Assembly: GCF_014649015.1 (NCBI RefSeq)
Contig: NZ_BMSF01000001.1
Location: 248,001 to 312,000 of the forward strand
Length of the DNA: 64,000 nt
Origin: Streptomyces narbonensis
GTDB taxonomy: Bacteria > Actinomycetota > Actinomycetes > Streptomycetales > Streptomycetaceae
Direction of reading: 5' to 3'
Position numbers and translations under genes: made by a program. Within the stretch, counting starts at the first letter, position 1; the number at the start of each line of letters is the position of its first letter. Under the pieces are notes generated by a model, which was given only the letters and a program-made list of their open reading frames with translations, did no database searches and was not told the origin of the DNA. This document shows positions 50,669-59,611 of this stretch, in pieces.

Positions 50669-51613
50669 GTGGACGTCCGGATCCTGGGGGGACTGTCGGT
50701 ACGGGAGAACGGCGCGTCCATCACCCCGACGGCAGCCGCGCCGAGGCAACTGCTCGCCCTGCTCACCGCCAGCGCGGACCAGGTCGTCCCCGTGACGGTC
50801 CTGACCGAGGAGCTCTGGCCCTCGGGCGCCCCGCGCGGCGCCCGGGCCGAACTCCAGTCCCATATAACGGAGCTGCGAAGACTCATCGCGTCCGCGCTGA
50901 CCCGCGACGACGGCCCGGCCGAAACCCGACCCGGCTGGTCCGACCGGCGCACCGCCGACGCGGTCCTCGTCTCCCAGCCCGGCGGCTACCGCCTCGACAC
51001 CGGCGGCGGCGTCCACGACGTCTGGCAGTTCGAGCGGGCCGCGGGCGCCGGCTACCGGGCCATGGACGCGGGTGACCTCCCGCGCGCCGCACTCCGCCTC
51101 GGCGAGGCCCTAGCCCTGTGGCGCGGCGAGCCGTACGCCGGCGTCGCGGCCGGCCCCCGGCTCCGCCGCGAGATCGAGCGCCTCGAAGCGTCCCGCCTGA
51201 GCGTCCTCGACCAGTGGATCGAGGCCCAGCTCGGCCTCGGTCACCACGCGGAGCTGGTCTCCGAACTCTCCGGACTCGTCGCCCGCTACCGCACCAACGA
51301 AGCGCTCCACGCCCACTACCTGGTCGCACTGCTGCGCTGCGGCCATCACGACGAGGCCCTCACCGCCTACGAGCGGCTGAAGGCGGCCCTCGCCGGGGAG
51401 AGCGGCGGGGAGCCCTCCGCACGCCTGCGCCGGCTCCACCGCTCGGTCCTGACCCTGCGGCACACCGCGGCGCGCTCCGTCTTCGACACCCACGCGCACG
51501 CCTGGACACCCACCCGGACGGCCGTGCACGCATCCGCCCCCATACCCGCCCACATACCCGCCCAGTACACCCCCGTAAGGCCCCGTCCCGTCCCCGTGGG
51601 ATCGCTCGTCTGA
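50669..51613 (+). CDS. SARP/AfsR-type regulator (OmpR-like HTH + BTAD)
   Basis: 314 aa from GTG 50669, preceded by GAGGGGG. N-terminal Trans_reg_C domain: VRILGGLSVRENGASITPTA, PRQLLALLTASADQVVPVTV, LTEELWPSGAPRGARAELQS and HITELRR. BTAD repeats follow: VWQFERAAGAGYRAMDAGDL, LALWRGEPYAGVAAGPRLRR, LVARYRTNEALHAHYLVALL. It stops after the BTAD (no NB-ARC), i.e. a small SARP. Such proteins activate antibiotic clusters. The nearest biosynthetic genes are about 10 kb to the right; a link is possible but unproven. The C-terminal 40 residues are His/Pro/Ala-rich. Confidence 0.9.
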   Translation: MDVRILGGLSVRENGASITPTAAAPRQLLALLTASADQVVPVTVLTEELWPSGAPRGARAELQSHITELRRLIASALTRDDGPAETRPGWSDRRTADAVLVSQPGGYRLDTGGGVHDVWQFERAAGAGYRAMDAGDLPRAALRLGEALALWRGEPYAGVAAGPRLRREIERLEASRLSVLDQWIEAQLGLGHHAELVSELSGLVARYRTNEALHAHYLVALLRCGHHDEALTAYERLKAALAGESGGEPSARLRRLHRSVLTLRHTAARSVFDTHAHAWTPTRTAVHASAPIPAHIPAQYTPVRPRPVPVGSLV

Positions 51614-51778
51614 GGGAACGCGCGATTCCGGGAACGAAGTACGTCAGGTCGCCGTTGTGGACGTGCGGCGGGACGATGTCGACGGACTCCCGAAGCCGGA
51701 CCGGCTCCGGTGGACAGGGTGACGCGGTCGGCCTCCTGTCGACATGACTTGTTTCGCTCTACTACGGGGGTGGAGACC

Positions 51779-53803
51779 ATGACCTCGCACGGCGCGGACG
51801 CGGCCGGCGGTGCCGACGCGCTGCTCGCGGTCCTCGAACTGCTCGCCGGACAGGCACCGTCCGCACACTTCGAGACGCTTCTCGACGAAGCCCGGCTGGC
51901 CGGCCTCTCCGGTGAGGGTCTGGAACAGCTGGAGCGGGCGGTGAAACTCGCCGGCGAGGTCCGCACCGGCCGGGAGGACGACGCGCGCCGCGAGGCCGGA
52001 CTCACCGCCCTCACCGACACCGCGCGCGACCTGACCTTCTCCTACGACCTCGACAGCCTGCTCCGCGTCATCACCCGCCGCGCGCGCCGGCTCCTCGGCC
52101 TCGACATGGCGTTCGTGACACTGCGCGGACCGCACGGCAGCTGCTACGTCCACACCACCGAGGGCGCCCGCACCGGACCCGAAAGCGCCGGCCGGACGGC
52201 CGGACCACGCCTCGCCCCCGGGTTCAGGATCAGCGAGGGGTACGGACTCGGCGGCGCCGTCCAGCTCCACGGCGAGCCCGTCTGGACCGCCGACTACCTC
52301 GCCGACGAGCGCTTCGCCCCCTCGGGCTCGCTCGACGCCGGCGTCCATGCCCCCGCCTTCGACGAGGACGCCGAGGCCGCCGTCCGCGGCGAGGGGCTGC
52401 ACGCCATCATGGCCGCCCCGCTGCGCAGCGGCGACGCCGTGATCGGCGTGCTGTACGGGGCGGACCGGCGCGTCCGCGACCACACCTCCGAGGAGCTCGG
52501 CCTCCTCGCCGCGCTCGCCGACCTCGCCGCCCTCGCCGTCGAGAAGGCCGGACTCCTCGACCGCACCCGCGCCGAGGTCTCCGAGCTGGAGCGGGACAGC
52601 TCCCGCGTGCGGACCAGCCTCACCCGGATGCGGCACGTCAGCGAGGCCCACAGCCGCATCATGAACCTCGTCCTCGCGGGCGGCGATCTCGGAAACGTGG
52701 CGAAGGCCGCCGGGGACGCCCTCGACGCGACCGTGCTCATCCGCGACCAGGGCGGCCGCGCCCTCGCCGGCGGCGACATCCCCGGACTCGACGAGGAGGC
52801 CGTCGCCAAGGCCTCGCTCGACGCGCACGCCCGCCGCCGCCCGGTCCCCGCCGACGGCGACACCTGGGTCGCGCCCGTCATCGCGGGCTCCGAGGACCTC
52901 GGCGGCCTGGTGATCCGCGCCGCCAGTGGGCTCACCGGCGAGGACGAGCGACTCCTCGAACTCGCCGCCCAGTCCGTCGCCTTCCTCCTCCTGATGCGGC
53001 GCTCCACGGCCGTCGCCGAAGGGCCCGTCCGCGACGAGCTCCTCGACGACCTCATCGCCGACCCGCCGCACGCGCCGCAGCAGATCGCGCAGCGGGCCCG
53101 CCGCCTCGGCGTCGACCTGCGCAGACCGCACGTCCTCGTGCTGGCCAGGCCCGAGGGCGGCGAGCAGGGCCGCGCCGTCGTGTGGGCGTCCTCCTACGCG
53201 TACCGCCTCTCCGGCCTGAAGACCGTGCAGGGCGGCTGCATCGTGCTGCTGCTGCCCGGCATCGACGCCTCGGCCGCAGCCAAGGCCGTCGCCGCCGAGC
53301 TCTCCCCGCTGCTCGGCCATCCCGTCTCCGTCGCCGCCGCCGGACCCGCCACCAGCCCGGACGGCGTCGGCCGCATGCACCTGGAGGCCGGGCGCTGCCT
53401 CGACGCGATGAGCGCCCTCGGCGGCACCGGTTCGGCCGCCTCCGTGAACGACCTGGGCTTCCTCGGCCTGCTGCTCTCCGACGACCACGACGTGGAGGGT
53501 TTCGTCGAGGGGGCGATCGGGCCCGTACTCGACTACGACGCCGAGCGGTTCACCGATCTGACGCGGACCCTGGAGGCGTACTTCGCCTCCGGCGGCAGCC
53601 CGACCAACGCCGCCGAGGCGCTGCACGTCCACCCCAACACGGTCTCGCGCCGCCTGGAGCGGATCGGTGAACTCCTCGGCCCCGAGTGGCAGAAGCCGGG
53701 CCAGGTCCTGGAGGTCCAGCTCGCCCTGCGCCTCCAGCGCACCCGCGAGGTCCTCGCCCGGGGCCGTGCCACCACCGACCCGACCCGCCCGGCCGCCCCG
53801 TAG
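51779..53803 (+). CDS. GAF-domain PucR/CdaR-type transcriptional regulator
   Basis: 674 aa from ATG 51779, with GGTGGAG upstream. N-terminal helical region; GAF domain (about 75-245) with DLDSLLRVITRRARRLLGLD and HAIMAAPLRSGDAVIGVLYG; a central region (SLTRMRHVSEAHSRIMNLVL, then VIAGSEDLGGLVI); and a C-terminal HTH_30 with LTRTLEAYFASGGSPTNAAE and HVHPNTVSRRLERIGELLG. Other members act on hydroxyproline or aromatic catabolism and antibiotic genes. It probably senses a small molecule through GAF. It stands just before the IS701-like gene on the opposite strand. Confidence 0.88.
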   Translation: MTSHGADAAGGADALLAVLELLAGQAPSAHFETLLDEARLAGLSGEGLEQLERAVKLAGEVRTGREDDARREAGLTALTDTARDLTFSYDLDSLLRVITRRARRLLGLDMAFVTLRGPHGSCYVHTTEGARTGPESAGRTAGPRLAPGFRISEGYGLGGAVQLHGEPVWTADYLADERFAPSGSLDAGVHAPAFDEDAEAAVRGEGLHAIMAAPLRSGDAVIGVLYGADRRVRDHTSEELGLLAALADLAALAVEKAGLLDRTRAEVSELERDSSRVRTSLTRMRHVSEAHSRIMNLVLAGGDLGNVAKAAGDALDATVLIRDQGGRALAGGDIPGLDEEAVAKASLDAHARRRPVPADGDTWVAPVIAGSEDLGGLVIRAASGLTGEDERLLELAAQSVAFLLLMRRSTAVAEGPVRDELLDDLIADPPHAPQQIAQRARRLGVDLRRPHVLVLARPEGGEQGRAVVWASSYAYRLSGLKTVQGGCIVLLLPGIDASAAAKAVAAELSPLLGHPVSVAAAGPATSPDGVGRMHLEAGRCLDAMSALGGTGSAASVNDLGFLGLLLSDDHDVEGFVEGAIGPVLDYDAERFTDLTRTLEAYFASGGSPTNAAEALHVHPNTVSRRLERIGELLGPEWQKPGQVLEVQLALRLQRTREVLARGRATTDPTRPAAP

Positions 53804-53861
53804 GGGTGTCTTGCCGATCGGGTCGGGCTCGCGGTGCCCGGCCGGGCGGGCCGACCCGCGG

Positions 53862-55121
53862 TCAGCTCGCCGAGCGCCTCGACGCGTAACCGGAGTCGTA
53901 GGCCGCGTCCCATTCCGAGGAGGCCAGGAGCGTCGCCGCGTGGGCCGCCGAGGCCAGCGTGATGTGGCGGTGCCAGCCGCGGAACGAACGGCCCACGAAG
54001 TCCCGCAGCCCCGCACCCTCGCCGACCTCCACGAAGTCCCGCTCCACCCGGCGCGCGAGCTTGGTCAGCCGCAGCAGCGAGCCGACGGGGGAGTGGGTCA
54101 GATCGCTGATCCACACCCGGGCCGGGGCCCGCCGCGGGTCGTCCCACTCGCCGAGCAGCACCAGGGGCCGCATCCGCTCCCCGCCCGGCGTGGGCAGCGC
54201 GACCCGCACGGCCGTGGCGAGCGAGGTCCGCGAGGTCCGCACACCGGCCACCGTGTCCACCCAGCTCACCGGCCTGCGCAGGCCCTTGAGCGACTCCAGG
54301 ATCTGCACCGCCGACAGCGGCCCCGCGCCGAAGCCCGGCAGCGAACGGTCCGCTATCGCCAGCCGCGAACCCGGACCGATCCGCGCCACGACCGGCACCC
54401 CTGCCCCGGCGAGCCGGGTGAGCGCCGCCCGGCCCGCGCCGCCGCGGATGTCGAGCAGCAGCGGCTTGCGGGTGACGTCCGTCCAGCGGGCGGTGTCGAG
54501 CGCCGCGGCGACCGCGCACTCCTCCAGCGTCTCCTCGCCGGCCTCCTGGGGAACCTCCGCGCGGTCGCGCCGCGTGCGGTCGTTGACCCACGGGTCCGGC
54601 AGGAACAGACGCCAGTTGACCGGAACGCTCAGCTCGTCGCTCGCGAACCACACCCCGAAGGCCTGCTGGCCGTGGAAGACCTGACCGCGCTCCGGATCGA
54701 AACGCCGGTCCACGCCCACCGAGTGCTCCCCGGCCTTCGGTATCGGCATCGGCCGGACGACCCAGGCCTGCGGGCAGCTGTTCCGCTCCAGGAACCGGGC
54801 GAGCGCGGCCCGCATGGGCTGCCAGTCCCAGGTGGAGCTGGAGACGAAGTGGTGCAGGCTCTGCTCGGCGGCGGGGCCGCCTATCTGCGCGGCGATGTTC
54901 CGGATCGACTTGCGGCCCTGCGCGGTGAGCAGGCCGTACAGGTACTGCTCGGCCTTCAGGCGCTGGTCGCGGCGCGGGAAGCCGGAGAAGAGCGCGGAAC
55001 ACAGCTCGGCGTAGGCCTCTTCGCCCGCGCCGGACGCACCGACGGACGTGCCGAGACTCCGGGGAACCGTCAACGACGAGACGGCCCCGGTGGTGGCCCT
55101 GCGCTTGGTGGATGTACTCAC
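53862..55121 (-). CDS. IS701-type DDE transposase-like protein, possibly domesticated
   Basis: 419 aa, start GTG 55121 with AGGAG 4 bp upstream. IS701-family features: CSALFSGFPRRDQRLKAEQY, YGLLTAQGRKSIRNIAAQIG, AEQSLHHFVSSSTWDWQPMR, GVDRRFDPERGQVFHGQQAF and VNWRLFLPDPW. Later: DIRGGAGRAALTRLAGAGVP, SWVDTVAGVRTSRTSLATAV and a C-terminal HRHITLASAAHAATLLAS. The usual first catalytic Asp in VVDDTGFPK-like context is replaced (RPMPIPKAGEHSVGVDRRF). No flanking inverted repeats were found within a few hundred bases. It may therefore be a degenerate or exapted transposase rather than an active IS. Confidence 0.75.
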   Translation of the reverse strand: MSTSTKRRATTGAVSSLTVPRSLGTSVGASGAGEEAYAELCSALFSGFPRRDQRLKAEQYLYGLLTAQGRKSIRNIAAQIGGPAAEQSLHHFVSSSTWDWQPMRAALARFLERNSCPQAWVVRPMPIPKAGEHSVGVDRRFDPERGQVFHGQQAFGVWFASDELSVPVNWRLFLPDPWVNDRTRRDRAEVPQEAGEETLEECAVAAALDTARWTDVTRKPLLLDIRGGAGRAALTRLAGAGVPVVARIGPGSRLAIADRSLPGFGAGPLSAVQILESLKGLRRPVSWVDTVAGVRTSRTSLATAVRVALPTPGGERMRPLVLLGEWDDPRRAPARVWISDLTHSPVGSLLRLTKLARRVERDFVEVGEGAGLRDFVGRSFRGWHRHITLASAAHAATLLASSEWDAAYDSGYASRRSAS

Positions 55122-55490
55122 GACACTCCTGCCCGAAGGTTGCGCAGCTCCCTCCCGCTGCTCCACCACCGTCGCCCGCACCCGTCTCCCGGCACGAGGT
55201 GTACCCGGCACCCGAATCGGCCGCCGAATGGTGGCCGGACCACCTCCCCCTACATCACCCCAGGTCACAGCGGCCCCCAGCACCCGGCCCCGGACCCCCC
55301 TGAGGGTCCTCGGGAATACCCCGAGGGGGGATCTGACAGACTCACCGGCCCCGCTTTGACCCGTAGCAGGGAGTGGCCGGACCATCGCAGAGCGAGGCTG
55401 CACGGGCCGGATCCCGGTTAATGCCCCAGGCCGGGAACCGCGCCTGTGCGCCTCGCGCTCGACTTTCCGACACCCCCTAGGCTTCGAGGC
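55122..55490. other. Intergenic region between the transposase-like gene and fluC1
   Basis: 369 bp, divergent. Contains a 7-bp hairpin CCTCGGG-N5-CCCGAGG (55308-55326) and the crcB promoter at its right end. No fluoride riboswitch could be recognised. No inverted repeat bounding the transposase-like gene was seen here. Confidence 0.5.
55478..55483 (+). promoter_or_regulatory. Candidate -10 (TAGGCT) of the fluC pair, leaderless
   Basis: TAGGCT ends 7 bp before the ATG at 55491; no Shine-Dalgarno is present. The upstream CTTTCCGACACCCCCTAGG partly resembles the terminus of the MITE-like element at 5821, with one base missing. Confidence 0.5.
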
Positions 55491-55913
55491 ATGGGAACGC
55501 GCGGAGAGCTACGGGTCGTCGGGGTCGTCGCCGCCGGCGGGGCCCTCGGCGCGACCGCCCGCTACGGCGCCTCGCTCCTCTGGCCGACTCCGGCCCACGG
55601 CTTCCCCTGGACGACCCTCACGGTGAACGCCGTCGGCTGCGCCGCGCTCGGCGTCCTCATGGTGCTGCTCACCGAGACGCGCGTCCGGGTGGCTCCCCAT
55701 CCGCTGCTCCGCCCGTTCCTCTGCACCGGCTTCTGCGGGGGGTTCACCACCTTCTCGACGTACGCGCTCGACACCCGGCTGCTGCTGGACGCGGGCGACC
55801 CCACGCGGGGCCTTCTCTATCTGGTGGCGACCCTGATCGCCGCCCTCGCCGCCGTCTGGGCGGGGGGCGCCGTCACCCGCGCGGTCGTACCGGTCCGGGT
55901 GACGCCCGCGTGA
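55491..55913 (+). CDS. crcB1: Fluoride channel Fluc/CrcB subunit 1
   Basis: 140 aa from ATG 55491. Four TM segments, with [17 protein letters not shown] (Arg near the pore), [20 protein letters not shown] (pore Asn) and the fluoride signature [19 protein letters not shown] second crcB follows with a 4-bp overlap (GTGA), so the two products probably form a heterodimeric antiparallel channel that exports F-. Leaderless mRNA likely. Confidence 0.93.
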   Translation: MGTRGELRVVGVVAAGGALGATARYGASLLWPTPAHGFPWTTLTVNAVGCAALGVLMVLLTETRVRVAPHPLLRPFLCTGFCGGFTTFSTYALDTRLLLDAGDPTRGLLYLVATLIAALAAVWAGGAVTRAVVPVRVTPA

Positions 55914-56263
55914 ACTGGCTGCTGGTGATGGCGGGCGCCGCCGTCGGCGCGCCCTTGCGCTACCTCACCGACAGGGCGGCGAAGACCCGGTTCGGCCTCC
56001 GCCTTCCCTGGGGCACGTTCGCGGTGAACGTCGTCGGCTCGTTCGTCCTGGGCCTGCTGACCGGCGTCTCCTCGGAGCGGCTGCACCTGCTGCTGGCCAC
56101 CGGCCTGTGCGGCGCCCTCACCACGTACTCCACCTTCTCGTACGAGACGCTGAAGCTGTACGAGGGCGGGGCGAAGGGGTACGCGGTGCTGAACGTGGCG
56201 GGGAGCCTGGCCGCCGGACTCGGAGCCGTATGGCTGGGAGTCCGGACGGCCGGGCTGCTCTAG
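55910..56263 (+). CDS. crcB2: Fluoride channel Fluc/CrcB subunit 2
   Basis: 117 aa; the GTG overlaps the crcB1 stop. Motifs: [40 protein letters not shown] and [20 protein letters not shown]. In this copy GGFTTFSTY reads GALTTYSTF, so the Phe-box differs between the two subunits, as in heteromeric pairs. Membrane protein with four helices. Confidence 0.93.
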   Translation: MNWLLVMAGAAVGAPLRYLTDRAAKTRFGLRLPWGTFAVNVVGSFVLGLLTGVSSERLHLLLATGLCGALTTYSTFSYETLKLYEGGAKGYAVLNVAGSLAAGLGAVWLGVRTAGLL

Positions 56264-56388
56264 GCAGGACCTCGGGCGGTGACCAGGATCTCAGGCGGTG
56301 ATCCAGGTCGCTGGTCGCGATCACCGGCTGCACGCCGTCGCGTTGGATCGTGCCCTCGATCAGGCCGTACATCCGGTCGGCGGGTGGG

Positions 56389-57537
56389 TCAACGGATGGG
56401 GATGACCTTCGTCTCCACCACCGGCAGCCCCTTGGCCCACCAGTGGTCGAAGCGCCGGTAGACCCGCGGATCCCGGCCCGCCAGGAAGGAGCCGAGCGCC
56501 TCCGCCTCCGCGGCCAGCTCCGCCCAGACCTCCGCCGGCAGCGGCTGGAACGCCGAGGCCTCGATGCCGCCGTCGACCGGCCGCCAGACCCCGGCGACGT
56601 ACCCGTCGACGAGGAGCGTCGGCAGGACGTCGCCGTTCACGCGGATCACCGCCTTGCGGTACTCGGGCGGGATGACGCGGCCGCGGTCCGCGTACGCCAG
56701 CAGGATGCTGTCCCACATGGCCATCAACCGGGGCGGGGCGGGCACGTCCCCGTCGGGCCGGACCGCCCCGGGCACGTCGTACAGGATCGTTCCCTCGGGC
56801 CCTTCCAGGACGTCGAGCCGGCCGTCGAGCGCCGCCAGGGCCCCGCGCACCCGCCCCCGCTGAGTCATCGAGAACTGCGCGATGTCCGCCACCGACGCCG
56901 GCCCGAAGCCCTCCAGATAGCGCCGTACGAGCACCGCGAGACCCGCGGCGACCGCGTCCGGATCGGTGTGCTCCGGCAGTTCGGCCGCCGTGACGAAGGA
57001 CTGCGCCGTGCCGTACGACCACGGCGGTCCCGTCGGGGCGTGCCACAGCGGCGCGTACTGCCGGATCATCCGCCAGACCACGGACTCCACCGGGCCGCCG
57101 CGGCCCTCTTCGAGACGGCCCAGCATCTCGGCGCCGGTCCGCGCGCGCTCGGCGTACGCGAGGAGCCCGGGCAGCAGCGCGTCGGCGTCGGCCGGCGTGA
57201 ACCCGGCGGCCCTGAACCGGGGGTCGCCGAGCCGCGAACCGCGCAGCGTCGGCTCCATGCCCTCCCGGAACGCCCGGTAGTCCTCGACGTGCACCAGGTG
57301 CAGCGTGAGCCGCATCAGCGTGGACCGCACCGCCCGGAACTCCTCCACCGCCCCGTCGAGCAGGTCCGGTTCGAAGCCCGCGACGCGGTTCCACAGGGCC
57401 ACGTACGGCGAACCGGGCAGCTGCGCCTGGAGGGCGACGACCCGCCGCAGGGCCTCCTCGACGTCGACCGGGGCCCGTTCGAGGAGCAACTGGCGCGCGA
57501 GGGTGGAGCGGTTGAGGGAGCGCGTGGTGATCACCAT
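56389..57537 (-). CDS. Winged-helix DNA-binding domain protein (HTH_42, YcaQ/AlkX-like)
   Basis: 382 aa, start ATG 57537 with GGGAGTGAG upstream. HTH_42 landmarks: LNRSTLARQLLLERAPVDVE, ALQAQLPGSPYVALWNRVAG, LRGSRLGDPRFR, RRYLEGFGPASVADIAQFSM, GPEGTILYDVPGA, PRLMAMWDSILLAYADRGRV, PTLLVDGYVAGVWRPV. The family includes DNA-glycosylase-like YcaQ proteins that act on interstrand crosslinks; the standalone actinobacterial members are otherwise uncharacterised. Divergent from the decayed DUF2079 gene. Confidence 0.88.
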   Translation of the reverse strand: MVITTRSLNRSTLARQLLLERAPVDVEEALRRVVALQAQLPGSPYVALWNRVAGFEPDLLDGAVEEFRAVRSTLMRLTLHLVHVEDYRAFREGMEPTLRGSRLGDPRFRAAGFTPADADALLPGLLAYAERARTGAEMLGRLEEGRGGPVESVVWRMIRQYAPLWHAPTGPPWSYGTAQSFVTAAELPEHTDPDAVAAGLAVLVRRYLEGFGPASVADIAQFSMTQRGRVRGALAALDGRLDVLEGPEGTILYDVPGAVRPDGDVPAPPRLMAMWDSILLAYADRGRVIPPEYRKAVIRVNGDVLPTLLVDGYVAGVWRPVDGGIEASAFQPLPAEVWAELAAEAEALGSFLAGRDPRVYRRFDHWWAKGLPVVETKVIPIR

Positions 57538-57667
57538 GGTCCGATTCTCACTCCCGGCCGACCGGAACACGTAGCGTTCCCCTCCATGGCATCGACCACC
57601 ACCACGACGAGGCCTGCGACTTCGACACACCTACGGACACCGGAGCCGCCCGCCCACGTCACGGTCG

Positions 57668-58269
57668 GTGCCTCCGGCTCCCTTACTGTCGCCCTCTCCG
57701 TCCCGGCGTGGCCGGGGCGCAGTCCTCTCCCTGCTCTGTTTCCTCGTCTGCCTCGGCCTCGGGATGCAGTCCTGGACGGCCCTGCGGCTCACGGGCTTCG
57801 ACCTCGGGATCTTCGACCAGGCCGTGCGCGCATACGCGCACTTCGAGCTGCCGAGGTAGCCGATCAAGAACCCCTCCTGATGCTGGAACGGGGGCCGGCC
57901 CGCCGCTACGGGGCGGCGGCGGAACTGATCCCGGACGGGGCGACGGTGGAGGCGGACAACACCATCGCCCCCCGCCTGACGGCCCGTACGCACGTGGTCA
58001 TCGTCGACACGGTGCCCCGGGGCGCGGCCTGGGTCCTCCTGCGCGTGGACGACAGGACTTTCCCCTTCGCCACGACGGAGGACCAGGCGGCGCGCGTCGC
58101 GCTCCTCCTGGCCCACGGCTACACGGAGGTCCGGCGCCAGGACGGCACGGTCCTGCTCCACCGCACCACCCGGATCCCGATCCCGGACATGCGCGTCCTG
58201 GGCCCGGACAGCACCCCGGTCCGCGAGGCCGTCCCGGAGGACGTGGGCGCGAACCTGCTGCTGCGCTGA
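57668..58269 (+). pseudogene. DUF2079 membrane protein gene with a large internal deletion
   Basis: The N-terminal part (57668-57859, GTG start) reads LSLLCFLVCLGLGMQSWTAL then RLTGFDLGIFDQAVRAYAHF, the hallmark beginning of DUF2079 polytopic proteins, and stops after ELPR. In another frame (about 57862-58269) the C-terminal end continues: AAELIPDGATVEADNTIAPR, HVVIVDTVPRGAAWVLLRVD and TEDQAARVALLLAHGYTEVR, matching the C-terminal domain. The membrane core (normally several hundred residues) is missing, with a frame change at the junction near 57860. The gene has been deleted internally. Confidence 0.75.
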
Positions 58270-58289
58270 GGCCCGCGGCGGTGCGGGCC
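58270..58289 (+). terminator. Hairpin after the DUF2079 remnant
   Basis: GGCCCGC (58270-58276) with GCGGGCC (58283-58289), 6-nt loop, starts immediately after the stop codon. Confidence 0.55.
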
Positions 58290-58311
58290 GCCCACGGAGG
58301 TCCGTTCACCC

Positions 58312-58617
58312 AGGGCTCACCCGGTCGCCCGCTGGGACACCCCGGCGACCCCCACCCTGGAACAGCTCGACGACGAGGCCGCGAAGGCCGCCCCGCTCCT
58401 CGCCAAGCGCCTGGTCCTCGACCTGAACACCGTCGAAGGAGTCCCCGGCAAGATCGAGGGCATCGCCCTCGAAGGCCGCTCCACCCTCGTCCTGCTCAAC
58501 GACAACGACTTCGGCATGACGGACGGCCCCGCGGCCTTCGACGCGGCCGGCCGTCTGGTCGACAGCGGCGTGGAGACGACCCTCGTCCGCGTACGCCTGC
58601 CCCGCCCGGTCCGCTGA
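58312..58617 (+). pseudogene. 5'-truncated phytase-like (esterase-like activity of phytase) gene
   Basis: The frame ending at 58617 encodes about 100 residues without a start: PVARWDTPATPTLEQLDDEA, LAKRLVLDLNTVEGVPGKIE, GIALEGRSTLVLLNDNDFGM and VETTLVRVRLPRPVR. The segment KIEGIAL..RSTLVLLNDNDFG is typical of the C-terminal end of the secreted phytase-like family PF13449. The signal peptide and most of the beta-propeller are absent. Together with the neighbouring DUF2079 remnant it marks a local decay region. Confidence 0.65.
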
Positions 58618-58710
58618 GAGTCCGTGCCCTGGACGGCGGCCCGCCGGGTGACCGGTGGGGGTCCGGCTCGTTGCCCGGTCGTCCATGACGACGACATGTG
58701 GAGGTGCGCG

Positions 58711-59544
58711 GTGAGCGGACGACGGACGGGCGCGGCCGGGGATCTGGTCCTGGGTGACATCGGAGACGTACGGAGGGCGGCCGAGGCGCTGGGCGAAGGG
58801 GCCGCCGTGGCCCACGGCTTCGGCAACTTCTACGCGCTCACGGCCCGCGCCGACCGGGAGGTCGTCGAGCGGGTCAACCGGCTGAAGGGCCGCCCGGCCG
58901 GCCAGGTCGGCAGCGTCACGACCGTCCGCGAGCACGTGGGATCCGTCTTCGACTGGACCCGGCTGCCGGCCGAGGTGCCGCGCCGGCAGATCGAGGACCT
59001 CGTGGAGGAGCTGTTGACCCTCGGGCCGTTCGGCTTCCGGGGTCCCGCCGCGGCGCGGATCCCTCCCCATCTCTCGGCCGTCCAGGACGGCGTGCCCACC
59101 GTGCAGTTGATCGCCCCCGGCTACCGCTGCCCGTCCAACGTCTTCCTCGCCGAGGCCCTCGGCCGCACCGGTGCCGGATTCCTCTCGGTCACCTCGGTGA
59201 ACCGTTCCCGCCGTGCGACCGGTGCGGAGTACGAGCCGGCCCACTGGCGGGCCGCCGGAGTGACCAGGGACTTCGGCCACGAGCCGGACGTCCGGATCCT
59301 CGCCCACGACGACGAGGCCGTCGCCCGTCGCCACCACCCGTACCACGTGCCGATGTCGACGACGGTGCTGTCCTTCCACCGCACCTCGGGTCACGGCCGC
59401 TCGGGCCTGCCCGCCCTCTCCCTCGAACGGCACGGTTCGCTCTCGGCCGACCACACCCGCTCCGTCGCCGCGAACCACGGCTTCGCCCTCACGGTCCCGC
59501 CGCAGGCCGAACGCAGGCTGACCGCACGCACGTACACCGACTGA
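58711..59544 (+). CDS. Sua5/YciO/YrdC-domain protein
   Basis: 277 aa from GTG 58711 (GGAGG 6 bp upstream); an ATG at 58696 is also possible. The YrdC fold is recognised by GEGAAVAHGFGNFYALTARA, NRLKGRPAGQVGSVTTVREH and TVQLIAPGYRCPSNVFLAEA; the KxRP-like loop is KGRPAGQ. The usual tRNA-modification enzyme makes threonylcarbamoyl-AMP, but the N-terminal active-site sequence here is divergent and this looks like a second, Streptomyces-type paralogue. Possible role in tRNA t6A modification or carbamoyl transfer. Confidence 0.7.
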   Translation: MSGRRTGAAGDLVLGDIGDVRRAAEALGEGAAVAHGFGNFYALTARADREVVERVNRLKGRPAGQVGSVTTVREHVGSVFDWTRLPAEVPRRQIEDLVEELLTLGPFGFRGPAAARIPPHLSAVQDGVPTVQLIAPGYRCPSNVFLAEALGRTGAGFLSVTSVNRSRRATGAEYEPAHWRAAGVTRDFGHEPDVRILAHDDEAVARRHHPYHVPMSTTVLSFHRTSGHGRSGLPALSLERHGSLSADHTRSVAANHGFALTVPPQAERRLTARTYTD

Positions 59545-59611
59545 CGCCGTGGCGGGCGTGGGGCCCGGGCGGGCGCGGTCCGGTAGGCTCGCCGGCGGCC
59601 CCGCGAGCCCT

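Noticed and set aside
55462..55482. Second copy of the MITE terminus at the crcB1 promoter
   Set aside because: Only one end is present with a one-base difference, and the sequence is explained by a promoter; noted as resemblance only.
55122..55490. Fluoride riboswitch upstream of crcB1
   Set aside because: The transcript appears leaderless (TAGGCT 7 bp before the ATG) and no fluoride aptamer consensus could be recognised.
56264..56388. Minus-strand ORF beginning MYGLIEGTIQRDGVQP between crcB2 and the HTH_42 gene
   Set aside because: It runs into the antisense of crcB2, has no ribosome-binding site and shows no family pattern beyond the first 25 residues; possibly a gene fragment but not supportable.
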